A stretch of DNA of 64,000 nucleotides, from positions 4,432,501 through 4,496,500 of the forward strand of contig NZ_JAQNDO010000001.1 of the NCBI RefSeq assembly GCF_028369105.1. The letters are read 5' to 3'. The notes below the pieces were generated by a model. The model had not been told where the DNA came from. It did not search any database and worked only from the letters and a program-made list of their open reading frames with translations. The DNA is from Polyangium mundeleinium. Its GTDB lineage: Bacteria > Myxococcota_A > Polyangia > Polyangiales > Polyangiaceae. The position numbers and the translations under genes are program-made. Shown in pieces: positions 24,301-34,118 of the stretch (position 1 is its first letter; each line of letters opens with the position of its first letter).

Positions 24301-26729
24301 ACCTCGCGGTGACGCTGCGCGAGCCGATCCACCCGCTCTTCGGCTTCGAAGCGCGCGAGCACACCGCGCAGGTCGACGGCGAGAAGCGTGCCGTACGCGA
24401 GAAGCGGTTCCGCTTCGGCGTGAAGGAGCGGGAGGAGCTCGGCTCCGACGAGAAGCACCTGCGCGAGATCGGCGAGGCCAACCGGTTCCTCCCGGTCCTC
24501 TTCTGCTCGCCGACGATGGAACTCGGCGTCGACATCTCCGCCCTGAACGCGGTCTACCTGCGCAACGTTCCGCCTACACCTGCTAACTACGCGCAGCGCA
24601 GCGGTCGCGCGGGCCGCAGCGGCCAGGCTGCGCTGGTGCTCACCTACAGCTCTTCGCAGAGCCCGCACGACCAGTACTTCTTTCGCGACCCAAAGGCGAT
24701 GGTGCACGGCGAGGTTCGCCCGCCGCTCCTCGACCTCGCGAACCGCGACCTCGTCGAGAGCCACCTGTCCGCCGTCTGGCTCGCGTGCACGGAGCTTCCG
24801 CTCGATCCGTCGATCGCGGAGCTGCTCGTGCTCTCGGAGACAGGGCGCCCGCTCAAGAAGGATGTGAAGGAGCCGATGGCGCTTCCGAAGGTCTCCGAGG
24901 AAGCGCGCCGTCGTATCCAGCGCGTGCTGAACCTCCTCGAGGAAGACCTGTCTCCCGCGCTCGCGCCCTGGTACCCGGGGCGCGACGTGTTCGCGGCCGA
25001 AGTCGTGGAACGCGCGCTCGCGCGCTTCGAGCAGGCCTTCAGCCGCTGGCGCGAACTCTTCGCCGCTGCCGAACAACAGCGCGACGCCGCGCGCCGCACA
25101 ATGGACGACTACTCGGCGCCGCAGCAGGAGAAGCGCGCCGCGCAGAGCCGTCACGCGCAGGCCATCGACCAGCTTAATTTGCTCCAGTCGGACACGCGGA
25201 ACTTGAACAGCCCGTCGAGCGACTTCAACACGTACCGCTACCTCGCGACCGAGGGCTTCCTACCCGGCTACAACTTCCCGCGCCTTCCGCTGATGGCCTA
25301 TATCCCCGCGACAAACGATGGGCGCGGACGCCAGACGTACCTCCAGCGACCTCGCTTCCTCGCGCTCTCCGAGTTTGGGCCGAGGAGCCTCGTGTACCAC
25401 GAGGGCCGTGCGTACCGCGTCGTACGCGCGATGCTCTCGCTGAACCAGCAGGCGAGCGCCACGGCGGACGTGCGCCTTCCCACGAAGACCGTGCGCATCT
25501 GCAAGGCGTGCGGCGCGGGGCACTGGAACGACGAAGCGTCGATGTGCCACGCGTGTAGCGCGTCGCTCGGAGACGCGGAGATCGTCAACCACACGTACCG
25601 GATCGAGAACGTCTCGACGCAGCCCGCCGAGCGCATCACCGCGAACGACGAGGAGCGCCAGCGCCAGGGCTTCGAGCTGCAGACGACTTTTGAGTGGGCC
25701 ACGCGTGACCACGCGCTCGACGTCCGCAAGGGCGTCGCCCTCGACGAGGAGGGCGAGATTGTGCGGCTTGCCTACGGACCCGGGGCCACCATTACGCGCC
25801 TGAACAAGGGCCTGCGACGCCGGAAGAAACGCACGCAGCTCGGGTTCATGATGGACCCGGTCTCGGGCTACTGGGCGAAGAACGAGGACGAAGGCGATGA
25901 CGGCCCCGATCCGACGGCGTCGCCGCGCCAGTGGATCGTGCCGAGCGTGCAGGACCGCAAGAACGCGCTGCTGCTCCAGCCCACCGATGCCGAGCTTTCC
26001 CAGGCCACGCTGACGACGGTGCAACACGCGCTGCTGCGTGGCATCGAGGCCGTGTTCCAACTCGAGGAAGGCGAGATCCTCGCCGAGCCGATGCCCCAGC
26101 GGGACGCGCGCACGGGCTTCCTGTTCTACGAGGCGACTGAAGGCGGCGCCGGTGTGCTTACGCGCCTGGTCGCCGAGCCCGAACGCCTCGCCGAGGTGGC
26201 GCACGAAGCGCTCGCCATTATGCACTTCGACCTGGCGAACGGCCTGCCCTCGACAGTGACCACGTTCGTCGACGCGCCCGGCGGCGCGTGCGTCGCGGCC
26301 TGTTACCGCTGCGTGATGTCGTACTTCAACCAGCCGGACCACGAACTGCTCGACCGTCGCAACGAGGGCGCGCGCGGGCTCCTACTCCGGCTCGCGCGAG
26401 GAAGGCTTACCGGGCTCGAAGCGCCGGTATCGCGGCGTCCCACCGAACCTCCTCCCATGCCTGCGGGCGGCGACCTCGCTTCCGCGTGGCGCATCTACGC
26501 TCGCGGGCGCGAGCTTCCTTCACCTGATTCGGAGCCCCTCTTGATCGATGAACAGTCCGTCACGCTTGTGTGGCGCGGCCACTACGTCGCTGCGCTCTTC
26601 GCACAGAACAGCGTGCTAGCAGCGAAGCTGGAGAACAAGGGCTTCGAGGTCGTCGTTCTCGGTGAGAACGATGCGTCGTGGGCCGAGCCCACGTCGTCGC
26701 TTGCGAAGCTTCTCGGGAGGCCGGCGTGA
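21381..26729 (+). CDS. giant SF2 helicase with zinc ribbons and C-terminal DUF1998 (DruE/DrmA-DrmB-like)
   Basis: 1,782 aa. The DEAD/DEAH helicase core: Walker A TTGTGSGKS at residues ~111-119, IIYPMNALANSQ, motif II LVLDELHTYRG (~231), GTSATMAS, and after a very long insert motif VI YAQRSGRAGRSGQ (~1070). Cys pairs CRECGHEYH (~468), CLRCGATYS (~592) and CKACGAGHW..CHACSAS (~1374) look like zinc ribbons. The C-terminal DUF1998/MZB part has GGACVAACYRCVMSYFNQPD (~1634) and LLDRR. Size and layout fit DruE, the hallmark helicase of Druantia, or a fusion of DISARM DrmA with DrmB. The protein probably translocates on and remodels incoming DNA. Start overlaps the HTH gene, end overlaps the next gene (GTGA). 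Confidence 0.85.
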   Translation: MSGKSMDVFSLRDSIVAEYRKFATSFTTIHADDIRSQVEALYAKGRFWPDPLIQINPSYKRGANIETLIAGGALAPGTADIFRADGAPLSLYKHQEQAIALASQGESYVVTTGTGSGKSLCFFIPIVSAVLAEKRGSASKRTRAIIIYPMNALANSQLEELDKFVANVQGERPITFARYTGQEDSEERRRVAENPPDILLTNFMMLELLMTRQDELDRKVIGNCAGLRFLVLDELHTYRGRQGADVALLVRRVRERLSPEKLQCIGTSATMASEGSARNKQEVVAGIASKLFSTTVDPSHVIIEELERVTDKSRRAESVKSVLGTAIDAGLPSNITDEGLHDHPLAIWTETRLGITTADANPAWHRARPRTLDEAARELAAEAGRDEEACRAALRTLLLVSSLPERDRTGDPSATHRSFFAFKLHQFISGAGHAFATFEPPGKRSVTVEGQQYLPGDPDKRLYPVHFCRECGHEYHPVRFVSDSGERVFLARDIDDAAPAKTDDEPESDEDESPDREVFGFLTLHARDPEFTFADREEDYPETWLDFDAAGNPRIKSHYRSARAREVIVAPNGKVGSGAKAWFIPGRFRFCLRCGATYSTSARDRTRLASLSAEGRSSATTVLVGSALRWMHGRDSGLPTHTRKLLGFTDNRQDAALQSGHFNDFLFVSLIRAAFLGALDVAGHKGLRSDELGTAQQRALGFDRPAPELRVEWLLEPTLKGFNLMEAESALRQVLSYRVWFDQRRGWRYTNPNLEQLGLVTVEYLGIDELASDEDLFATAPDVLRLASPAVRKAVYLEVFDHLRKWMAIRSQVLDPTVIEQMLQKSHSRLRAPWGFGNDEKPRKARWLLISPPSRKNTSLRDEDLIVRGGSRSALGKTIKSSRGSRTPQEPDGRKLWDNPSTVRALKPEDFDTLIEVLLKAACTHGLVSEEVTPFGDQTGFRLNDACVLFKRGTPDIDPNHPNENAFFRDFYANLAVTLREPIHPLFGFEAREHTAQVDGEKRAVREKRFRFGVKEREELGSDEKHLREIGEANRFLPVLFCSPTMELGVDISALNAVYLRNVPPTPANYAQRSGRAGRSGQAALVLTYSSSQSPHDQYFFRDPKAMVHGEVRPPLLDLANRDLVESHLSAVWLACTELPLDPSIAELLVLSETGRPLKKDVKEPMALPKVSEEARRRIQRVLNLLEEDLSPALAPWYPGRDVFAAEVVERALARFEQAFSRWRELFAAAEQQRDAARRTMDDYSAPQQEKRAAQSRHAQAIDQLNLLQSDTRNLNSPSSDFNTYRYLATEGFLPGYNFPRLPLMAYIPATNDGRGRQTYLQRPRFLALSEFGPRSLVYHEGRAYRVVRAMLSLNQQASATADVRLPTKTVRICKACGAGHWNDEASMCHACSASLGDAEIVNHTYRIENVSTQPAERITANDEERQRQGFELQTTFEWATRDHALDVRKGVALDEEGEIVRLAYGPGATITRLNKGLRRRKKRTQLGFMMDPVSGYWAKNEDEGDDGPDPTASPRQWIVPSVQDRKNALLLQPTDAELSQATLTTVQHALLRGIEAVFQLEEGEILAEPMPQRDARTGFLFYEATEGGAGVLTRLVAEPERLAEVAHEALAIMHFDLANGLPSTVTTFVDAPGGACVAACYRCVMSYFNQPDHELLDRRNEGARGLLLRLARGRLTGLEAPVSRRPTEPPPMPAGGDLASAWRIYARGRELPSPDSEPLLIDEQSVTLVWRGHYVAALFAQNSVLAAKLENKGFEVVVLGENDASWAEPTSSLAKLLGRPA

Positions 26730-29559
26730 GCACGACGGCAACGACGCCGACGCCGCCCTCGAGCGCGCGGTGGAGCCCCGGCAGCCTTGTGCGCGCACGT
26801 GGTCGCGAGTGGATCGTGCTCTCGGGAAGTGACGCCGAGGTGCTGCGCGTTCGTCCGGTCGCGGGCTCGGAGGAGGACCAGACCTTCATCCACCTCGCGC
26901 TCGAGGCGACCCCGGTCGCCGACGCCTCCTTCCCGAAGCCCGAGCCCACGCAGAAGGCTGGCCACGATGCGGCGCTGCTCCTGCGTGACGCGCTCGTGTT
27001 GTCGCTTCGTCGCGGCGCCGGGCCGTTCCGCAGCTTTGGCCAGATCGCCATCGAGCCGCGCGCCTACCAGCTCGTGCCGCTACTCATGGCGCTCAAGCTC
27101 GACCCCGTTCGGCTCCTGATCGCCGACGACGTCGGTGTCGGAAAAACCATCGAAGCAGCGCTAATCGCGCGCGAACTGCTCGACCGTGGCGACGTTGAGC
27201 GCTTCGCGGTGCTGTGCCCGCCGCACCTCGTGGACCAGTGGGTGACCGAGCTCGAAGGCCGCTTCCACCTACGACCGGTCGCAGTGACCGCAGCGAGCGC
27301 GGCGCGCCTCGAGCGCAACTTGCCGCCGAGCGAGAGCATCTTCACCACGCACTCGCACACGGTCGTCAGCCTGGACTACATCAAGGGCGAGCGCCGTCGC
27401 GCAGAGTTTCTACGCGCGTGCCCCGAGTTGGTGATCGTCGACGAGGCGCACACATGCGCGTCGACCGGTCAGGGGCGGCACCAGCGCTACGAGCTGCTGA
27501 AGGGGCTCGTCAGCGAAAAGGCGCGCCACCTGGTGATGCTCACGGCGACACCGCATAGCGGTGACGAGGACGCCTACTTCCGACTGCTCGGGCTCCTGCA
27601 TCCCGACTTCGCGGCGCTGTCGGACGCGGCGGGCGACGAGCACAAGAAGCTCCGCGATCGCCTTGCAGCACACTTCGTCCAGCGCCGACGCCCGGACATC
27701 GCCGAGTGGAAGGAGGGCAACCTCTTCCCGCGCCGTGAGACCAAGGAACTGACCTACAAACTCACGGGCACGTGGGAACGCTTCTTCGACGCCGTGCTCG
27801 ACTACTGCGCCTCTGTCGTTGCGGCAGCCGGGGAAGACACGAAGAAGCAGCGCCTCAACTTCTGGGGCACGCTTGCCCTCATGCGTTGCGTGGCTTCTAG
27901 CCCTGCGGCCGCCGTCCAGGCACTTCGCACCCGAGCGGGGCTCGAAGAAGAAGTCGCCGAGGACGACATCGAAGCACGCGTCTTCGACGGAGCCGCCGAC
28001 GCGCTCCCGGACGACGACGTCGAGCCGCCTGCAGCGTCCGAGGAGAAGGCACTCGCGGCGCTCATCACGCAGGCCGAGGAGCTCACCGGACAGGCCGGAG
28101 ATCCAAAGCTAAAGATCCTCACCGACCACGTCATCGAGCTGGTGAAGGAAGGCTTCAACCCGGTTGTCTTCTGCCGCTACATCGCGACGGCCCACTACCT
28201 CGGACAGCACCTCGCCTCGAAGATCAAGGACGTCGCGGTCGGCGTCGTCACGGGTGAGCTGACCTCGGACGAGCGCAAGGAGAAGGTCGAGTTACTCGGC
28301 GACGCCGAGCGGCGCGTCCTCGTGGCCACCGACTGCCTCTCCGAGGGCGTGAACCTTCAGGACCACTTCGATGCGGTCGTCCATTACGACCTCTCGTGGA
28401 ACCCCACGCGCCACGAGCAGCGCGAAGGCCGCGTCGATCGCTTCGGGCAGAAGAGCGGCGTGGTGCGCGCCACGTTGATCTACGGAGCGAACAACCCGGT
28501 CGACGGCGCAGTGCTCGAGGTCATCCTGAAGAAAGCCGACAAGATCCGCGAGGAACTCGGCGTGCCGGTGCCGCTGCCCGACGACGGGCACACGCTGAGT
28601 CAGGCGCTCATGAAGGCCGTGCTCCTCCGTAATCGCGAGCGCGAAGGGAAGCGTCAGCAGGCCTTTGCGTTCGTCGAGATGGAGGAAGCAAAGGCCATCG
28701 AGACCCGCTGGCTCGATGCGGCCGAGAAGGCGAAGAAGAACCGTACGGTCTTCGCACAGCGCCGCCTCAAGCCCGAGGACGTGCTGCCCGAATGGAAGAA
28801 ATCGCTGGCTGTGCTCGGTGGAAAGGAGGACGTGCAGCGCTTCACGGGCCGCGCCCTCGCTCGTTTGGGTGGTGCGCTGGAGCCCGTAGGCAGCTCTGGA
28901 CGTCGAGGTTTCAAGACGCGCTCACGGCGCTCCCCGAGGACGTCCGCGAACGTCTCGATGTCGAAGGGCTCGTAGGCTCGGTGCTCATCGATTTCGAGTA
29001 CCCGCCCGCGCCGCGTTGCCGCCCGGTGCAGCGGAGCCACCCGCTCGTCTCGGTGCTCGCCGAGACGCTTCTCGAACGCACCCTCGGGAACGTCGCCGGT
29101 GCCGACGTGAATGATCCGGGCGTACTCGGAAGGGTTGGATGCTGGGTGGCCGAGGTCGTCACGTCGCGCACGTTGGTGGCGCTCGTGCGACTGCGCCACC
29201 AGCTCACGTCGCAGCGAGGCCTGCAGGCCACGACGCTCCTTGTCGAAGAGGCGACGGCCATCGCATGGACCGGTGGTCCGAGCTCGCTTGAAGGGCCGGA
29301 CGCACTCGCGTTGCTATCGCCCGTTCCCGCTTCCGATCCTCCCGCGCACGTGCGCGAGCGTGCGGTCATGCAGGCGCTCGGCCAGCTCGACACCCGCATG
29401 TCGGAGCTCGATGCGTTCGCGGAGCGGCGCGCACAGGCGCTCCTCGCTGACCATCGCCGCGTGCGCGAAGCCGCTGATGCTCTCGGTCGCTACAGCGTGA
29501 AGGCACTTCTTCCAGCGGACGTCATCGGACTGTTCGTTCTGCTGCCGAAGGTGGACTGA
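26726..29559 (+). pseudogene. SNF2-type helicase (DrmD-like), interrupted by one frameshift
   Basis: Start GTG 26726 overlaps the previous stop and has GGGAGG upstream. Motifs: Walker A DDVGVGKTIEA (~134), VIVDEAHTCAS (~237), [26 protein letters not shown] and motif [16 protein letters not shown], all as in DrmD-type 'helicase-related' proteins. The first frame stops at 28975, but homology continues in the -1 frame: DALTALPEDVRERLDVEG, HPLVSVLAETLLERTL and LRLRHQLTSQRGLQATTLLV, up to 29559. The shift lies at about 28910-28918 (TTCAAGACGCG; one more G would restore the frame). Repaired length about 944 aa, normal for the family. It may be a true mutation or a base-call error. Confidence 0.75.
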
Positions 29560-29561
29560 AC

Positions 29562-32500
29562 ATGGCAGCAAAGCGAAAGACCCGAGCCCGCGAGGCCCAG
29601 ATCGCCTTCGAAGCGCTCTCGATCGAAGGCGGTCTCCTCTCACCCGAGTGGCTCTCGAAGGTCGCCCAGCTTCAGGCGGGAACGCAGGCCGAAGCTGACT
29701 ACCGCATCCACAAGGGCCTCAACCTCCGCGACGAGATCGGCCGCTACTGGCGCATCGCGCAGGCCCAGTGGGCCGACTTCAAGACCGGCCGTGACGCGAA
29801 GGCCGACCCGAAGGCTATCTCCGAGCGCTTCGTGCCCGCGCTCCTCCGCGACGCATTCGGCTTCACGTCGCTCGCGGCAGTGGAGCCTGCGCGCCTCCAG
29901 GAGCGGACGTATCCCATCGGACGCGTGGCGCTCGGCGGGCGTGTGCCGGTCGTCATCGCTCCGGCCAACAGCGGCCTGGACACGCCCTCGCCGTCGTTCG
30001 GCGACGGCAGCCGTCGCCGCAGTGCCTTTGGTCTCGCGCAGGAGTACCTAAACGCCCAGGAAGGCGCGCTCTGGGGCATCGCCAGCGACGGCTCCGCCCT
30101 GCGCATCGTGCGCGACAACGCGAGCCTCACGCGCCCCGCGTGGATCGAGGCCGATCTCCAGCGCATCTTCACCGAGGACCGCTACGCCGACTTCGCTGTG
30201 CTCTGGCTCCTCCTCCACGAGACGCGCTTCGGCCGTGAAGGGCAGCCCGTCACCGAATGCGCGCTCGAGGTCTGGCGCAACGCGGGCCGCGAAGAAGGCA
30301 CACGTGCGCGCGAGCACCTTCGACGTGGCGTCGAGGAAGCGCTCGTCGCGCTGGGCCAGGGCTTCCTTGCGCATGCCGAGAACCAGACGCTGCGCGCCGA
30401 CCTGCAAAACGGCACGCTGCCGGTGAAGGACTACTTCAACCAGCTCCTGCGGCTCGTCTACCGGCTCATCTTCCTGCTCACGGTCGAAGAGCGCGGGCTG
30501 CTTCACCCCGACGGGACGAGCGACGCAGCGAAGGCGCTCTACGCCCACGGCTACGGTATTCGGCGCCTGCGCGAGCGCTCGGTGAAGCGCAGCGCCCACG
30601 ACCGATTCTCCGACCTGTGGGAGGCGACCAAGGTCGTGTGCCGTGGCCTCGCTGCCGGAGAGCCGCACCTCGGTCTACCGGCGCTCGCGGGCATTTTCGC
30701 GGCGAGCCAGTGCCCCGCGCTCGATGCCGCGAAGCTCGAGAACCGCGCGCTGCTACTCGCCGTCTTCAAGCTCGCGTGGCTTCGCGAGGATGGCAGCCTC
30801 GCGCGCGTCAACTGGCGCGACATGGGTCCCGAGGAGCTCGGCAGCGTGTACGAGAGCCTCCTCGAACTCGTCCCCCAGATCGCCAAGGAGGGACGCCAGT
30901 TCGCGTTCGCGACCGGCGGTGAGACGAAGGGCAATGTGCGCAAGACGACGGGCAGTTACTACACGCCCGACAGCCTCGTACAGGTGCTGCTCGACAGCGC
31001 GCTTGAGCCCGTCATCGCCGACGCCATCGCCAAGAACCCGGCGAACCCGGTCGAGGCACTCCTCGGCCTCGCCATTGTCGACCCGGCGTGCGGCTCGGGA
31101 CACTTCCTCCTCGCCGCCGCACGCCGGCTCGCCGCGCACATTGCACGCCTTCAGGCGAACGGCACGCCTTCGGCCGCCGAGTACCGCCACTCACTTCGGC
31201 AGGTAGTCGGCCGCTGCATCTTCGGCGTCGACCTCAACCCCATGGCCGTCGAGCTGTGCAAGGTCGGCCTTTGGATGGAGGCGGTCGAGCCGGGCCTGCC
31301 GCTCACGTTCCTCAACTCGCACATCCAGCACGGCAACGCGCTTCTCGGGACGACGCCGGAGCTGATGGCAAGGGGCATCCCCGATGCGGCGTGGGACCCG
31401 ATCGAGGGTGACGACAAGAAGACCGCGAGCGCGCTCAAGAAGCGGAATAAGAAGGCCGCCGAAGGACAGCGCTCACTCGACACGCTGTGGACCAAGCCCG
31501 CCGAGACCGAGGCGCAGGCCGTTACGCGCGCGGTCACCGAGCTCGATGCGGCGAGCGACGCGAACGTGGAAGCGCTCGCGAAGAAGGAGGAGCGCTGGGA
31601 CGGCATCCTCGGCTCGCCCGAGTACCGCCACCAGAAATTCGTGGCCGACGCATGGTGCGCTGCCTTCGTGTGGCCAAAGCAGCCGGGCGAGCTGACCGAC
31701 GCCGCGCCGACGAACGAGCTGTGGCGACAGCTCCGCGACGGCCAAGGGCAGGCGCCTGCGCTCACCACGCAGACCGTCGGCGAGCTCGCGGAGCAGTATC
31801 GGTTCTTTCACTGGCACCTGCAGTTCCCGCAGGTATTCGCGAAGGGCGGTTTCGACGTCGTTCTGGGCAACCCGCCGTGGGAGCGCGTGAAGTTGCAGGA
31901 GCAAGAGTTCTTCGCATCGCGCAGCGAGGAAATCGCCAAGGCTGCCAACGCGGCCGTGCGCAAGAAGCTGATCGCGAAGCTGCCGGAGGAAAATCCTCAA
32001 CTCTGGGAGGAGTGGAGCGACGCGAGTCGCAAGGCCGAAGGCGAGAGTCACTCGATCCGGCAGTCGGGTCGCTATCCGCTGTGCGGCAAGGGCGACGTGA
32101 ATACTTACGCCGTTTTCGCCGAACACAATCGGAGGGTGCTCGCTTCAGGGGGGCGGGCCGGCTTCATCGTCCCGACCGGAATCGCGACCGACGACAGCAC
32201 CAAGGCTTACTTCCAAGCCCTCGTGGATGACGAGTGGCTGGTTTCCATCTTCGATTTCCAGAGCGGCGGGGAGCTGTTTGGGGAAGTTGGCCACGCACGG
32301 TTCAAGTTCTGCCTGCTGACCATCGGTTCCTCTAGGACGTTCGTAGTCGCCTTCGGCCTGCGAGCGACGGCCGAGCTGAAAGATCCCGGACGGCTATTCG
32401 ACCTCACGCCGGCCGATATCTCGCTGATAAATCCGAACACGCGCACATGCCCAGTCTTCCGCACGCGGACGGATGCCAACATCACGAAGGCAATCTATCG

Positions 32501-34118
32501 ACGCATTCCGATCCTTATCCGAGAGGACGACAAGGAGCGTCAGTCTGGGAACCCCTGGGGTATTCAGCTCGCGCGCATGTTCGACATGTCGAACGACTCG
32601 CACATGTTCAGAACCCGTGTGCAGCTTGCGAATTCTGGCTGGTCGCTTACGGGCAACGTCTTCGCTCACGGATCGGAGAGGATGCTTCCTCTCTACGAAG
32701 GGCGGCTCGCTCACCAATTCAATCACCGATACGCCCAAGAGCCTGGAGGTGAGCTGGTCGAGGCAACAGAAGCGCAGCTTCGGGATACGTCGTTCGTCGT
32801 AGAACCTCACTACTGGGTGCCCGAGCAAGCGGCCCGAGAAATGCTCGATCGCCGCAAGTCGGCGTGTCGGAGCGGGTTGCTCGGCTTCAGACGCGTCGCG
32901 AGGCCGGGCGATGAACGCACAGTGATCGCGGCAATCCTGCCATGGGGGCCGGCATCGTACGGTTTCATCATGACGATGGGCCCTCGCGCCGAGGAGCTGC
33001 TTCTCCTTTGTGGGATCTACAATTCCTACGCCTTCGACTACCTGGCTCGCAGTTCGCTCTCTCAGCCCAGTTTTCCGCAGTCGACTTTTCAGCAGCTCGC
33101 GGCGCCGACCCCCGCGCAGATGGACAACGTTGCCGGATACCTCGGAGTGACGATGCGCACGTTCGTCGGCTCCCGCGTGTTCGAACTCACTTACACGGCG
33201 CGGGACCTCGAAGCATTCGCGCGTGACGTTGGCTACGAAGGTCAACCGTTCCAGTGGGACGGCGAGCGGCGGTTCCTGCTTCGCTGCGAGCTCGACGCGG
33301 CCTTCTTCCATCTCTACGGCCTGTCCCGTGACGATACCGAGCACATCTTGGACACCTTTCCGATCGTGCGTAGGGACGACGAAAAGGCTCATGGGGAGTA
33401 CCGCACAAAGCTCGTCATCCTTGAGATGTACGACGCGATGACTGAGGCCGTGCGCTTCGCGCGACCGTACGAGACTCGCCTCGATCCTCCGCCTGTTGAC
33501 TTGGGGACCGCGCCATCGGCGCGTGATGGCGGGAAGGTCATCCCGCTCCCGGTTCGCCCTGCCGTTCGTCCTCAACCCGGAGTCAGGCCCGCTGCTGCAA
33601 CGGCGGCTGCGGTGGTCCCGAACCTTGCTGCGGTCGGCGCGAGCGACTGGGCGCGGCCTCGGACGATGGAGCGCGGGGAGATCCAGGCCGCGATTCTCGC
33701 GGTGCTAAAGGCTCATGGCGCGCCGTTGGATCGGCGACTGGCGCGGCTCGCAGCGTTGCTCTGCTTGGAGCCGCACCTGCTCGTCTCCCAGCTCGACAAG
33801 GCCGAGCGGGATAGCTGGGCCCGGGTGGTCGGCGCCGATGCGAAGAAGGCGGCCAACGCCTCCGTCGACGGCACCACCCAGGAGTGGGGCGCGGCGCTCT
33901 CCGGCTTACGCGCACGCGGAAGGCTCACGGAGAACCTGCAGCAGAACACGTGGGCGATCGGCACAAGCACGGATGCCATCGACACGAGCGGCTGGGCTGA
34001 CGGGCGCGCTGGCTTCGTCGTGAACGTGCTGCGGCGTCTCCAGGAGTCGACACAGGTGGACGCAATCATCCTCAAGCTGCCGGCGCCCATCCGGCAATGG
34101 TTGGAACATGCAGCGTGA
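29562..34118 (+). CDS. large N6-adenine DNA methyltransferase (Eco57I/PglX/DrmM-like)
   Basis: 1,518 aa. SAM motif I VDPACGSGHFLLAAARRL is at ~505-522, preceded by the TGSYYTPDSLVQVLL motif; the catalytic NPPW is at ~770 (VVLGNPPWERVKLQEQEFF). The first 400 residues are a helical specificity/scaffold part with DYFNQLLRLVYRLIFLLTVE, typical of PglX-like proteins of BREX and DISARM. A TRD-like region follows the catalytic core, and the C-terminal 150 residues are an extra domain after a Pro/Ala linker. It likely methylates host DNA so that the partner helicases and nuclease ignore it. It follows the SNF2 gene with a 2-bp gap and overlaps the next gene by 11 bp. Confidence 0.87.
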   Translation: MAAKRKTRAREAQIAFEALSIEGGLLSPEWLSKVAQLQAGTQAEADYRIHKGLNLRDEIGRYWRIAQAQWADFKTGRDAKADPKAISERFVPALLRDAFGFTSLAAVEPARLQERTYPIGRVALGGRVPVVIAPANSGLDTPSPSFGDGSRRRSAFGLAQEYLNAQEGALWGIASDGSALRIVRDNASLTRPAWIEADLQRIFTEDRYADFAVLWLLLHETRFGREGQPVTECALEVWRNAGREEGTRAREHLRRGVEEALVALGQGFLAHAENQTLRADLQNGTLPVKDYFNQLLRLVYRLIFLLTVEERGLLHPDGTSDAAKALYAHGYGIRRLRERSVKRSAHDRFSDLWEATKVVCRGLAAGEPHLGLPALAGIFAASQCPALDAAKLENRALLLAVFKLAWLREDGSLARVNWRDMGPEELGSVYESLLELVPQIAKEGRQFAFATGGETKGNVRKTTGSYYTPDSLVQVLLDSALEPVIADAIAKNPANPVEALLGLAIVDPACGSGHFLLAAARRLAAHIARLQANGTPSAAEYRHSLRQVVGRCIFGVDLNPMAVELCKVGLWMEAVEPGLPLTFLNSHIQHGNALLGTTPELMARGIPDAAWDPIEGDDKKTASALKKRNKKAAEGQRSLDTLWTKPAETEAQAVTRAVTELDAASDANVEALAKKEERWDGILGSPEYRHQKFVADAWCAAFVWPKQPGELTDAAPTNELWRQLRDGQGQAPALTTQTVGELAEQYRFFHWHLQFPQVFAKGGFDVVLGNPPWERVKLQEQEFFASRSEEIAKAANAAVRKKLIAKLPEENPQLWEEWSDASRKAEGESHSIRQSGRYPLCGKGDVNTYAVFAEHNRRVLASGGRAGFIVPTGIATDDSTKAYFQALVDDEWLVSIFDFQSGGELFGEVGHARFKFCLLTIGSSRTFVVAFGLRATAELKDPGRLFDLTPADISLINPNTRTCPVFRTRTDANITKAIYRRIPILIREDDKERQSGNPWGIQLARMFDMSNDSHMFRTRVQLANSGWSLTGNVFAHGSERMLPLYEGRLAHQFNHRYAQEPGGELVEATEAQLRDTSFVVEPHYWVPEQAAREMLDRRKSACRSGLLGFRRVARPGDERTVIAAILPWGPASYGFIMTMGPRAEELLLLCGIYNSYAFDYLARSSLSQPSFPQSTFQQLAAPTPAQMDNVAGYLGVTMRTFVGSRVFELTYTARDLEAFARDVGYEGQPFQWDGERRFLLRCELDAAFFHLYGLSRDDTEHILDTFPIVRRDDEKAHGEYRTKLVILEMYDAMTEAVRFARPYETRLDPPPVDLGTAPSARDGGKVIPLPVRPAVRPQPGVRPAAATAAAVVPNLAAVGASDWARPRTMERGEIQAAILAVLKAHGAPLDRRLARLAALLCLEPHLLVSQLDKAERDSWARVVGADAKKAANASVDGTTQEWGAALSGLRARGRLTENLQQNTWAIGTSTDAIDTSGWADGRAGFVVNVLRRLQESTQVDAIILKLPAPIRQWLEHAA

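Noticed and set aside
28900..28925. Programmed -1 frameshifting in the SNF2 gene
   Set aside because: No X-XXY-YYZ heptamer at the site and no obvious stimulating structure; indel or sequencing error is simpler.
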